A stretch of 64,000 bases of DNA from contig VTPC01091298.1 of assembly GCA_011009095.1 (NCBI GenBank), positions 72,917 through 136,916 of the forward strand. The letters are read 5' to 3'. Below the pieces are notes generated by a model. It ran no database searches. It had not been told where the DNA came from and was given only the letters and a program-made list of their open reading frames with translations. The first letter of the stretch is position 1, and each line of letters begins with the position of its first letter. Made by a program: the position numbers and the translations under genes. This document shows positions 1 through 10,077 of this stretch, piece by piece. This DNA is from Ignelater luminosus (Eukaryota; Arthropoda; Insecta; Coleoptera; Elateridae).

Positions 1-1650
1 TCATTCTCAACTAAGACTTACAGTGTTAGAATTTTTCAAATACCTCAGTTTCGTTTTTTAATACATACCCAAAAGTTTATCTTGTGAAATCGTCTATGAA
101 TGTTAGCAGATAGCGTGCTGCAGTGTGTGATTTTTCAGCGGGTCCATACAAATCGGAATAGATCAGTTCCACCACTTTGCTTGCACGAATACCTTTCTTT
201 GATTTGTTAAATGGTGTTCTGGTTTGTTTGCCGTTAATACATAGTACGCATGGATTTCCTTCTCCGTAGTATTCTATGCCAGTAGCCATTTTATTTTTCA
301 ATAGTGTCATGAACTTTCTGTTCAAACGGGCTAATCGTTTATGCCAAAGTTCTTCCTTGTCCATGTAGACATGCATTTGCTAAATATTTACTTCCATTTG
401 CTTCAAGTCTGTACAGTCCATCAGAACAATCACCATGAGCTTTGACCTGGCCCGTAATGTTGGATTTTTCATCTTGGTAGATATCATCTTTTTCTGAAGT
501 AAACACAATGTTTAAACCCTTTGCCGTCATCTGGCTCACTGAAAGTAAATTCAAACCTACACCTGAAACGTACAACACATCTTTAATTGAAACACTTTAG
601 TTATTAATGTTTATGGATGTGTCTCTTACTCCATCACACTGTAGATTTTTATTATCTGCTAGTATTATCTTATGCTCTAGCATAATTGCTCTGGTCTTTA
701 TAAGATATTCCTTTCGTCCTGTCATATGATTTGTGCAACCAGAGTCAGTATACCAGCTGAAGGGTTCAGTTTTTGTGGTCAATGCAAAAAACATAGCCCA
801 ATTGTTTCCAACATTTTTACTTTTATTATGACTTTTATAATCACGTTTTCCTTTGTTTTGCTTTTTATTTTTCGAATTACATTTAAAGGTCTTGTGTCCT
901 TGCTAGTACATTTGTAGCATTTTAAAATAAATCTTTTGTTGTATGGTTTTCATTTTGTTGTCAATGCTACTTTTAGTTAATTTTTATCTAACTTTATGTC
1001 TTCCGGGAGTAATCTGCCCCCGAGTCCTCCAAAGCCAATACCGTTGGTTAATATGAAGCTGGCAATCTGTTTGACATCAGGACAGCTAAGAACTCATCTT
1101 CAATTTGCTGAGCAGTAGTTATTATTTTTGTAACGTAACCCTTAACGGCTGATATTGAAATAATTTTATGCTAAACAAAATCCTCAGCAAACTTAATGTT
1201 CTAACAAGTCCCTAGTCTTCATAAGCTTTTTGGAGGTTATTCCATGCCTTTTTGCTGTCTTTGCCTCTCTGATATGAGCGTAACATGATTTTCTAACATG
1301 TAAACAATTTTCAGCCAAAGCTTTTTGTACCTTTTAGGATCTACAGCAACACTGTTTTTATCTGTGCCAACTCTTCTCATGGTAAGTTTCCAATCGTTAT
1401 AAATGAATACACCATCTAGTAGTTCACTACTCGTATTTTTGTCCACCATCGTGTATATTTAAAATTAAATATCACTCAATATAAAAATATAAAGTTATAA
1501 AACACTGAACACACACAAGCAAAAAACTCATTTTGTCTTCTTTGTTATGAGCCTATTTTACATTATGCTGGTGTCCATAACCTGATGGGTTGTAGAAAAA
1601 CGCAAAGACAATTGAATGGAAAAAGTATTTTAATGTAAGAAAATATTATA
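1..1650 (-). mobile_element. copia (Ty1-type) retrotransposon remnant, gag to integrase
   Basis: Broken gag-pol read on the - strand. From 5' to 3' it shows a gag start near 1449 with the copia-like 'LDGVFIYNDWKLTMRR', a half-preserved zinc knuckle (CYKC) near 910, an aspartic protease active site 'WYTDSGCTNHM' in 597-794, a pre-integrase stretch in 339-578, and the integrase zinc region (CVLC) plus first catalytic Asp 'IYSDLYGP' in 77-376. The pieces lie in different frames with stops between them, so it cannot encode a working polyprotein. A primer-binding site and the end of the 5' LTR are visible at 1567-1583. The LTR is cut at about 1650 by the fold-back mariner. The element runs off the left edge, so reverse transcriptase is not seen. 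Confidence 0.88.
1567..1582 (-). other. copia primer-binding site next to LTR end
   Basis: On the - strand the sequence GGTTATGGACACCAGC directly follows '...ACCCATCA'. LTRs end in CA, and many insect copia elements use a GGTTATGGGCCCAG-type site complementary to an internal part of initiator Met tRNA. The fit is close but not exact. It fixes the 5' LTR end at 1583, with LTR sequence from there to about 1650. Confidence 0.55.
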
Positions 1651-2281
1651 TTGGGTAGTCCTATTCAAACAGGACCACACATTTATTTAAATATTTTAAA
1701 AACTACAAATGATAAACTCATGATAATTTAGATTTATGTACTATATTGTCCACCACTGTCGATCACCCTTTGCCATTTCTCAGGCATCATGGAAACACCT
1801 TGATATAGGCCACGCCCCAAACCATCTTGCAAAACCTCATCAATCCTATTTTTGAAGACATCAAAGTTGACTGTGACCGGCGAGGTGTACCGAGACTTTC
1901 TGGCTCGCAATATTCCAAATTGGATGGCGGCACGCAACGTCAAGAAGCCCATTCTCTCACATGACAATGTGCGTCCACACATTGCCAATGTGGTGCGTGA
2001 GTGGCTTGATCAAACCCAAATCGAAACATGGATCTAGCCACCATTGGTCTAAGTGATTCTCGATATGCCAACTTCGATGTCCTCAAAAATAGGATTGATG
2101 AGGTTTTGCAAGATGGTTTGGGGCGTGGCCTATATCAAGGTGTTTCCATGATGCCTGAGATGGAAATGGCAAAAGATGATCGATAATATAGTAGATAAAT
2201 CTAAATTATCATGAGTTTATCATTTGTAGTTTTTAAAACATTTAAATAAATGTGTGGTCCTGTTTGAATGGGACTACCTAA
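1651..2281. mobile_element. Fold-back mariner-like element with duplicated transposase 3' end
   Basis: Two arms of about 218 bp (1651-1868 and 2064-2281) are inverted copies of each other. The outer ends read TTGGGTAGTCC and, reversed, TAGGTAGTCC. The arms contain both the terminal repeat and the last part of a mariner-type transposase: the left arm on - reads 'RIDEVLQDGLGRGLYQGV', the right arm on + reads almost the same. The roughly 195-bp centre holds a + strand transposase scrap with 'LSHDNVRPHIANVVREWLDQ', around the second catalytic Asp. The element is non-autonomous and its transcript would fold into a long hairpin. It interrupts the copia LTR on its left. Confidence 0.78.
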
Positions 2282-2365
2282 TATAATTACATCAAAAGGA
2301 AAACGTCAATAAATAATCTGACAAAACAGAATAGGGAGGTAATCGTCAAGTTTACAATTTAACGG

Positions 2366-3560
2366 TGACATAAAATATACTGACTTCCATAAAATCGCAA
2401 CACCTAGAATTAGTTGAGCGATTTTATTGAAATCTTTACAAACGATGTAACTCATCACTACAAACAAACGATTAAAATTTGAAAACAAAGGAACAGAAAC
2501 AAAAAAAAGTTTTTTCAGTGAGTTGCTCCGCTACGATTTACTACGCATTCATTTAGACGGCGTGGCATACGGTCAATCAAGTGATCAATATCGGCCTGTG
2601 GTATCTCATTCCAAGCTTCCTGAATCCGCAGCCGAAGATGAGGCAAGGTGTCTGGAGGGTGTGGTAAATTACTCAGCCGCCTACCGATCACATCCCATAC
2701 ATGCTCAATCGGTGACAAATCAGGCGACCGAGCAGGTTATGGGAGGTCGACAACGTCAGCTTCTTCCAAAAAGCATGTTGTAGCCCTTGTCCTTGTTGGA
2801 AAATGGGATTTTCTAGCCCCCGAAGACTTGGAAGTGCAACAGGCTCCAGCACATTGGCAATGTAACCGGCTGCGTTTAAGTTACCGTCAAGGAAGACCAA
2901 GGGTGATATGTTACCATCCTGCGGACACGGTGAAGTGGGGTAAGAGGAAGACACAAAAGTGGACGATACAAACGCAGTCCATAAGATTTTATCCGGCGAT
3001 AAACAGATGGCATTGACATTCTGCGTCCTACTCCTACCATCCAGTCATTTGCAATTGACCGAATTGTGAAAAATCTGTCTCTTGTGGCCAAAAGTCTTAA
3101 ACAACGTTCTTCACGATCTGTAGTCCTCCAGGGACGGCCAGATCCAGGGCGACGTTGTTGAACCCCTTCTTTGGACCATCTGGACCAACATCTCAACACC
3201 GTTGCAACATCACGGTTTACATGGCCAGCAATATCTCTAAGCGAAAGTTCGACCTCTCTCATACCAATAATACGGCCACGTTCAAAATCATTTAATTGCC
3301 GATAATTTTCATGTTGATAAACTCTTGGCATTCTTGTAAATGTTTAGAAGGCAATAGTGAACACACAGTTCGCAATATTGACAGTTATTACACACCGATT
3401 GTTTTATTTCTTAAAATTTATTGTGCAAACAAACAAAAAAAAACAACCGATAGATATATTTTATTCAAATTTTAATCATTACTTTGTTTCATCAAAACAG
3501 GTATTTTATGAAAATTTCATTAAAATTGGTCAACAACTTCCATGTATATAAAACATTATA
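2366..3560 (-). mobile_element. Tc1-like transposon remnant, centre deleted
   Basis: On the - strand 3331-2876 gives a Tc1 transposase N-terminus with two helix-turn-helix units ('LNDFERGRIIGMREVELSLR', then 'GSGRPWRTTDREERCL'). Positions 2718-2515 give the C-terminus with the third catalytic residue in 'MSPIEHVWDVIGRRL'. The section carrying the first two Asp residues is deleted or scrambled between about 2720 and 2876, so the element is dead. Weak inverted similarity (left 'GTTGAGCGATTTTATTGAAAT', right on - 'GTTGACCAATTTTAATGAAAT') marks eroded ends near 2420 and 3520; exact boundaries are uncertain. Confidence 0.82.
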
Positions 3561-5480
3561 GATCATAACTATTGTCATAGGTTCTTGACACTATCTAGTT
3601 CTTGGTAAAGACAAAGCTGTAGATAATCATCATTGAAGCATGGTAAGGTATAATTTAAGGCTCGTTACGAAAACGAATTTGATGATTATAGGTAGATGAG
3701 AAATATTAGCGACAGCGCTGTGGTAAAGTTTTACGCATTTTATAAATTTGATGTTATTTTGAAACAAATGAAATCAGCTCAAGTTTCTAATTCGATTTAT
3801 TGATGAGCATTAAAAACCCAATCTAGGGAAGCTTGAATTCCAATAACCCTGTATATAAGAATCATTTACAATAATGTTTTTCGTCTTAAACTAATATACC
3901 ATGCCTTATGTCAAAATATATTCTAATCTTATGTAGCGTGTTGTTTAAACTGCGCAAGGACATTATTTACTTGCATTAGTTAGTAATAGCTCATTCATAT
4001 TCCTGCAGATGGTAACGATGACCACCACGATACTGTGCTATCAAGAATATTATTGAAAGTGAATTGATTGAGAAATAGAAGAAAAAGTATATGTTTAAGT
4101 GTTTATCTTCTCGAAAAAGTTTAGAATTCCAAGTAGGTATCTATTTAATTGTTTATTTGTAAAGCTAACCGTAGAGAAAGTCTTATTTTCTTACACTAGA
4201 CTGAAGTCTTGCTATCAAAATAATGTCAATTATTTACAACTACAGTTTTTAATGTATGCGCTGTAAGAATCAAAAACATAAATACAGGTAGATAACAATG
4301 TAAGCATCATGCATAATACCTACAGTGTGTTTCAATGAATATCAAACGGTAACTTTTCTTACGCAAAGTTTTTTAGGAACGGCCAGTAACCTTTAAATAC
4401 TGTACGAATTCAGTAAATATCCCATATCATTTACATTAGAATTATTCATTGTGCAAAAGCTTTGTTTTTAGCGGTAGTGTCAGTGCATGTCTCATTTTAG
4501 TTGAGACACTCGTATAGTAAGCATTTTTTTTTATATTTGATTTTAGTGTTCTATTAGCTTAGTATTGTTTCAAATTTTGGTTGGATCATCTTCACATGAA
4601 AAATACTTTATTACAAAAATACAAAAAACTCAGTAAACTTTACTATAATATACATGTATACATCAATAGATATCATGTAGTAGTTAGTTAAAAAATGTTA
4701 ATGTTTTAGAATGCAAGTTAAGTTATAATCAAGTAATAAATTTCACACTACAAAAGAGAAGGCCTGCGCCATCAATCACCTCCATATGGTTCAAGATTAA
4801 AATTGCTAGTCAAATTGAAATATGAAATTTGGAATCAGATTTTTTTAAGTTAGTGCCCAACATACTTATTTATTAGAAATAATTTCCAATACTTAATTTG
4901 AAATAAATTATAAATCTATTTTATGTAATTTTTGCTAAATGTGTTCAGAAATATTGCATTGAAACATTTTTTCATGAAGTTTTACAACACTTTTTCTAAG
5001 TTTAATGTAATTAAGATCAGCAATCAAAAGTTAATGTTTCTTGTCTGTTTCTGAATAATTAGTATTTAAATCTGCAAATGCCTATCAAATTTAATTTTGC
5101 ATTTCAAAATTACAATGGCAATTAGTTATCTTTAATAATCTCTTGTTAGAAACAAGGCAGTCCATTGCATCACAGTTGCGTTTCACGCCAAATTATTTAA
5201 TTTAGGTATTTTAATAAAGTAGGTAATGCAGCAATACATAAAATACTTTTATTCATTAAAGAAAATAACAGTTGAAATTCATCACATCCAACAGAAAAAG
5301 CAAAATATATTTATTTAATTCTTGAGAAATGTTAAAAATGAATACAAAACTGTACGTACACGCTTCTGGTAAATTACAGGCTGTGTAATTGGTAACAAAA
5401 GAGCTGTTTCTGTTACACTAGTTTTTTCGATTATTTTAGATTTTAGAACATTCCGGAAACAAAGAAGCTGTTCTGAGAAA
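3561..5480. other. AT-rich intergenic stretch
   Basis: No open frame of note, no domain, no inverted repeat and no RNA gene recognised on either strand. Confidence 0.5.
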
Positions 5481-5502
5481 CAATCAGATAAGTCCTCTGA
5501 AT

Positions 5503-7270
5503 CTATTTCTTGTAGGCTTTTAGCCCTCCTTTATCGCTCAAAGTGACCAAAGTATTCGGAAACAGGAACTTAAATTTTGAAACTGTATCACGAAAACTTT
5601 CAAATCTTCTTTGAAGTTGATCGATTATGATGTCTAAAGTTGCATTAAAGATAGAAATCTCAAAAGATTTTTCAGTATTAGTTGGCATTTGATCGTGTGT
5701 CAGTTCAGCGTAGAATTTCTTTATTTTTTTGGCCCGTTCCACTTTAAAATTACTTTGTATTTTACTACTAATTGCTAAATCTTTAGCTTCTGTCTTAAGG
5801 TCTTTAAAACATGAACGTAAATTTTGCGTGCTATTAAATGCATTTTCTAATATTGTTTCTGTCTGAATTAAGTCCATATTTTGAGATTGTAAAACTTTTG
5901 AAGCTAAATTTATAGGTTGTAGAATTTTACTGTCCAAAATTAATATAAAAGCAAAATTAAAACTTTCCATTTTTATGTTAAAGCACCGTCGCGTTGTTGT
6001 AGCCTATAATATACACTGTGTCCCCGTATTGACTTCACTGTAGGTATAATCAATCAAAAGATTTTGAATCTAGTTTTGATGTTTTGGGAAACCGCCCTGC
6101 TTGGTCTAAAAAGAATTTCAAAAACATTTTTAGTTTTTAAAATCTGAGACGGTCATGACAATTGAGAAAAAACAATTTTATGTCGAAGCAAAGTGCCATT
6201 TCGGTCAATAATACGGCAAAATGTTATTAAGGAAAGTTGTTCAGAGTATGCAAAATTTCATAATTATCGGATTACTTTGACTAAATCAGTATTTTATTTG
6301 TATTCCTGCATTGTAACTACAGAACAAAAGTATTCTGTGTCAGTTGCCAAAAACAATTTAATGTAAGTTTCTAATAAAGTATTGTATTAAAAAAAAATTC
6401 GTAACAATTACTTAATTTGAATTTTTTCTTCTGTAGTTAAATGCAAGAAAACAAATTAAATACTGATTTAGTCAAAGTGACCCGATCTTTGTGAAATTTT
6501 GCATATAGTTATAATTTCATGTTCTAAACAACTTTCCTTTATAACATTTTGCCGTATTATTGACCGAAATGGCACTTTGCTTTAGTATAAAAAGGTTTTC
6601 TCTCAATTGTCATGACCGTATTCAATTTTAAAAACTAAAGATGTGCTTGAAATTATTTTAAAATTAAGCAGGGCGATATCCCAAAACATCAAACCGAGAT
6701 TCAAAATTTTTTGATGAATTACACCTTTAGTGAAGTTAGTCCGAAGACACACTGTATATCACTCATGTTGGCAGCTCCATCATAACCCTGCTCCCTGCAT
6801 TTATTTATGTCAATACCAATTTCCAATAAACTATTTAAAATAACATTTTGAAGTTTTCGGCGGTTTGATTTCTCACAACTTTAAAACCAGCGAATGATTC
6901 TTTTATTTCTATAGACATTGGAACTGAATTAGGACCTTTAATAGTTTTTACATATGGAATAATTTGACTTAGTTGGTCGGTTTTTGTAATATCTTGACTG
7001 GTACCCATTATGACTGAAAAAATGGAACTTTTTTAATTTCAGATTTTATGAAATTAATGTATAATTAGTCGAACCTATTAACTCAATCACTTGATTCTGG
7101 ATTTTAGGACTTACATATTTCGTTTTACTATCATCCTATAAATATAGTTTTTAAATGAAATCATATTTAGCCAACGAACACGAAATAGATAAAAAGTTTC
7201 CACCTTTACCTAATATTGCTGCTTCTTTTGTTTCACGGTGTCTTAGAAGAGCCATGTTACAGGAACATAA
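5503..7270 (-). pseudogene. ZMYM1-type hAT transposase, copy A (middle and C-terminal parts)
   Basis: Read on the - strand from 7260 downward. 'NMALLRHRETKEAA' and 'GGNFLSISCSLAKYDF' match the start of the catalytic region of the insect zinc finger MYM-type 1-like (hAT) family. Then come 'SVIMGTSQDITKTDQLSQII' around 7010-6955 and 'DINKCREQGYDGAANMSD' near 6810-6757. A 155-codon frame at 5970-5503 gives the C-terminal helical part with 'DIIIDQLQRRFESF'. Reading is broken by frameshifts and by the palindromic MITE at 6014-6754. The N-terminal zinc finger half is missing here, whereas copy B just upstream on the same strand has only that half. Domesticated host genes exist in this family, but the breaks argue for a dead transposon. 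Confidence 0.72.
6014..6754. mobile_element. 741-bp palindromic MITE inside the hAT remnant
   Basis: The whole element is one near-perfect inverted repeat with arms of about 360-370 bp around a short centre near 6385. Ends are CACTGTGTC on the left and GACACACTG on the right, flanked by TA on both sides (6012-6013, 6755-6756), as for Tc1/mariner-type elements. Both arms share long blocks such as 'TTTCGGTCAATAATACGGCA' in inverted orientation. There is no coding frame. Its mate-like position between the two halves of hAT copy A shows that it landed after the hAT. Confidence 0.85.
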
Positions 7271-7353
7271 AAAGATTATAATTTTAATGTTTTTTCCCAA
7301 ATATTTACAGACTTTCCTGCATTAAATGCTTGTATGATTTTATCAATTTTCAG

Positions 7354-8630
7354 TTATAAAATAACAGCAGCGTTGTCGTAAGCTTGGCCTCTACAGTTTT
7401 CAATGTTGAGTCCATCTTGGTTGATCTCCAAAATCATCTTCGCCATCTGTTCAGCATCTTTACCTTTGGTTTCGATGAAATTAACAAAGGACTCTACCAC
7501 AGCTACCTGGAACACTTCAATTTTAACATATCTCAGAACTTGACTATTTTGGTCCATGCGGGAAACATCTGGCGTGCTTTTGAAAACGATGCTTCTATCA
7601 CCGTTTGAATGATTTTCTTCCTTACTTGAACGTCCAGTACGTGACGGTCTTCGTGTCTCCTAACTTGATTTTCGTCAGGTGTTTACTTAGAACAGGATAA
7701 TATTTCGACAGAAAGTTTCTTCTGCTGATCTCACTGTGCAAATTTTCTCGGTGTCTTCGGAAGGCTAGATTTAGCTTCGCCAGAAATCTTACAATGTCCA
7801 GTAACCGCACTAAAAGATCTATCCATTTTCTTTCCTCCTTCCGCATAACTTCTTGTCTAGCTCTGTCAATGGTACTGCTTCGGCGAAGTCCGATTTCCAA
7901 GGTTTTCTATCTTGTAAAGTCTTCCAAGTGCCGACTTTCTGATTGAGCTTCCAACCCTTTCTTACAACCAAAAGCCGAGCCGGTTTCTGAGGGCGCAAAC
8001 AATCGGCAACAGAAGCAATACAACTACGATTTTGAAGGATCACAGAATCTTCTTACCGCTTGGCATCTGTCGATAAAAACACTCTTTGGTCAATCTTCTA
8101 ATTTTTCCCTTCTACATCGCGGAAACACCAGAACGAGACATCTCAGAAAACTTGGAGTCAAGATTCCGCAAAACGGCTGATGCTTGCTGAACTAGTACCA
8201 CTCGCAGGTCGTCAGAGACGTTCTTTGGCCAACGTCCAACGCCCTTCAGGTCAACGTCTTTGGATACCTCACGACCGGAACGAGCAATTTCAACTTCCAC
8301 ACAAGAACTAAAACGATGAGGACTAGCATCTTCATCGGCAGGAGTAGCAACGTACGATTCACTATTTCGAACACGGGAAGCATCTTCAATATTCGCAGAC
8401 TTGTCGACAACAGTTTTAGCAGAATCAGCACCAGAATCGGCAATTGCGGCGATGACACTAATAGTGGTAGCAGTTTTGGTGGCTACGATCGTTCGGTCAA
8501 GAAACTTTCGCATAGTTTCTGCATTCTTCTTCTGGTCATCTTCTTTTGCTTTCTTCTTCCTTCGGTAGGACGCACCGCTTTCCTTGATTCTCTTCTTCTG
8601 AAAATACCAAACAGTATCATTAACCGATGA
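7354..8630 (-). pseudogene. ZMYM1-type hAT transposase, copy B (N-terminal part)
   Basis: The - strand begins near 8600 with the typical start 'KKRIKESGASYRRKKKAKE', runs through a low-complexity linker (8513-8250) and then 'DLKGVGRWPKNVSDDLR' near 8250. A TTF-type zinc finger area follows ('CLRPQKPARLLVVRKGWKL', 8043-7900), then 'RFLAKLNLAFRRHRENL' (about 7790-7735), 'RMDQNSQVLRYVKIE' (7557) and 'NIENCRGQAYDNAA' (near 7380). Several frameshifts separate these blocks, so no full protein is possible. The order and content match one member of the same family as copy A, but the overlapping motifs differ in sequence, so the two are separate insertions or lineages joined head to tail. Confidence 0.7.
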
Positions 8631-8928
8631 CTAAAACAAAGGTAATAAAATTAATATCAAACTATAAAACTATTCTTACCTTTTACCACAGACAAAGGGT
8701 ACGAGGGATGATTTTTAGATTTGCAGATTTACACTCCTTAACTTAACTTACACTTAACCCAACTCAAAATTATGGAAAATTTCCCATTCTTTTACAGAAA
8801 AATATCCTATCAGTGAGTAAAAGAATTCATTCAAAAATCCTTGAAAACTTATCTAAAATCACAAATTTTGTTAGTATAATTGTTTACTTTCACTAAGTTT
8901 TTTTACAATACCTCTGAATATTCTTATA

Positions 8929-9232
8929 CAGGGTGTCCTACATAATACTTTACAGGAGTGTTTTTCGGTCAAGAACAAGCAAAAAAATCCTAATAAACAT
9001 ATAGTCGCAAATGTAAAGTTTTTGAGAGAAAAACATTTATTTAAAAATCATAGAAATTCACAATAAACAAAAAAAATAAGTTGACAACATTAATTATGAA
9101 AATGAAATTGTAGTTTTGTAGTGTCATGTTTAAATAGATCTTTAAAAATAAAAGAGCACGTATTTCGTAAATTTCTAATCTGAAGTGTATTTCTCGAGAT
9201 ATTTAACCGTTCTCAGACTTTTGGGCCATCCG
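8929..9232. mobile_element. Short non-autonomous DNA element (CAGGGTGTCC ends)
   Basis: The left end is TA-CAGGGTGTCCT; the right end, reversed, reads CCGGATGGCCC next to TA. It is 304 bp long with no coding frame. The ends are only partly alike, so this may be an eroded MITE of the widespread insect 'TACAGGGTGTCC' type. Confidence 0.42.
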
Positions 9233-9343
9233 GTATATATACGAGTATATACAGTGTCACACAACAAGAAGGGAATACTCAATAACTTTTTATTATTTTT
9301 CCTATTTTATAAACAATCGCAGTTTTCATTTGTTTTATTACAG

Positions 9344-9551
9344 AAATAATGCAAGCGGCACGGAACGTGTTAGCCGCGTTGAACTAATCTTAACAAGCAA
9401 TATCTTACAAAAAGGGTCGAAGGGGGATATAAATCTTATATTTCCAAAGACTACGTATCTTCCTTTACAAATTGGTGTACAGTACATGGTGGTGAATTTT
9501 GGAGGAAAAACTTTTTGCGAGTTTGAAATATTGAATTTTGAATTCACTTGA
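9344..9551 (+). CDS. Possible orphan terminal exon, unknown product
   Basis: A good splice acceptor (pyrimidine-rich tract ending TTATTACAG at 9343) is followed by an open frame to a stop at 9551, about 69 codons. The frame contains 'LPLQIGVQYMVVNFGGKTF'. Its base composition is less AT-rich than its surroundings at the 5' end. I do not recognise the protein; a netrin-like (TIMP/NTR) fold is a loose guess from the 'VGxxYMV' pattern. The opposite strand is also open over the same stretch, which weakens the case. No upstream exon was found; the MITE at 8929-9232 lies where one might be. It may be a gene scrap or a chance frame. Confidence 0.25.
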
Positions 9552-10046
9552 GTTCATTGCTTTATTATGCGTTTTTAAATAATTTTTAGATATGAGATTG
9601 GTATTAACATAAAGTTTAGAAATTAATTAATATGTTTTAAGACACTCAGCTTTCGTTTTTGTTTATTTTTTATCCGGGAGTTTTTTAAAGGAATCTATGT
9701 CCAATTGGCACAACTTCACTACTTGCTCAACACGTTAATTCTATCACATATTTTGAATAGTATAAACAATTGAAATGTACAATGCAAATATATTTTTAGA
9801 TAGATAATTGTATGTAAAACAAGAAAATATGACAAAACTGGACATTTATATAACTTTATTTTTTCTCCATTAACCGGTTTTTGACGGTTTCGCTCCAATG
9901 TGCGGTGGCGGCAAAATTGTTGTGAAAAGTTCACAACTGCAACAACAGACACTTTCATTAAGAACCCAAATCCTTATGAATAATTTTATAAAAAATATTT
10001 TCAGCTTGTAAGGTTTTTGTGACTCTAAGTTATTTTTTTGCTTTTC
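9552..10046 (+). other. Upstream region of LRR-A
   Basis: The region must hold the 5' exon and promoter of LRR-A if its exon starts at 10049. I looked here for a hydrophobic first exon with a phase-1 donor and found none. The only donor-like site, CTTGTAAGG at about 10012, would leave an intron of roughly 35 nt, too short for insects. Confidence 0.35.
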
Positions 10047-10048
10047 AG
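10047..10048 (+). other. Splice acceptor before LRR-A coding exon
   Basis: The tract TTATTTTTTTGCTTTTCAG ends at 10048, 29 nt before the LRR-A start codon. In the LRR reading frame the 29 nt contain a TGA at 10072-10074, so nothing upstream of it can be translated together with the LRR frame unless the stop is bypassed. Confidence 0.6.
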
Positions 10049-10077
10049 ATAGCAACCTACTTCTCAATTTCTGAAAA

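Noticed and set aside
8316..8630. + strand frame with a hydrophobic 'FCILLLVIFFCFLL' stretch, a possible signal peptide for LRR-A
   Set aside because: It is the reverse of the lysine-rich start of hAT copy B, and it lies 1.4 kb upstream with no donor in the right phase.
9710..10048. Possible signal-peptide exon for LRR-A close to its acceptor
   Set aside because: No hydrophobic ATG frame with a phase-1 donor; the only donor-like site leaves an intron of about 35 nt.
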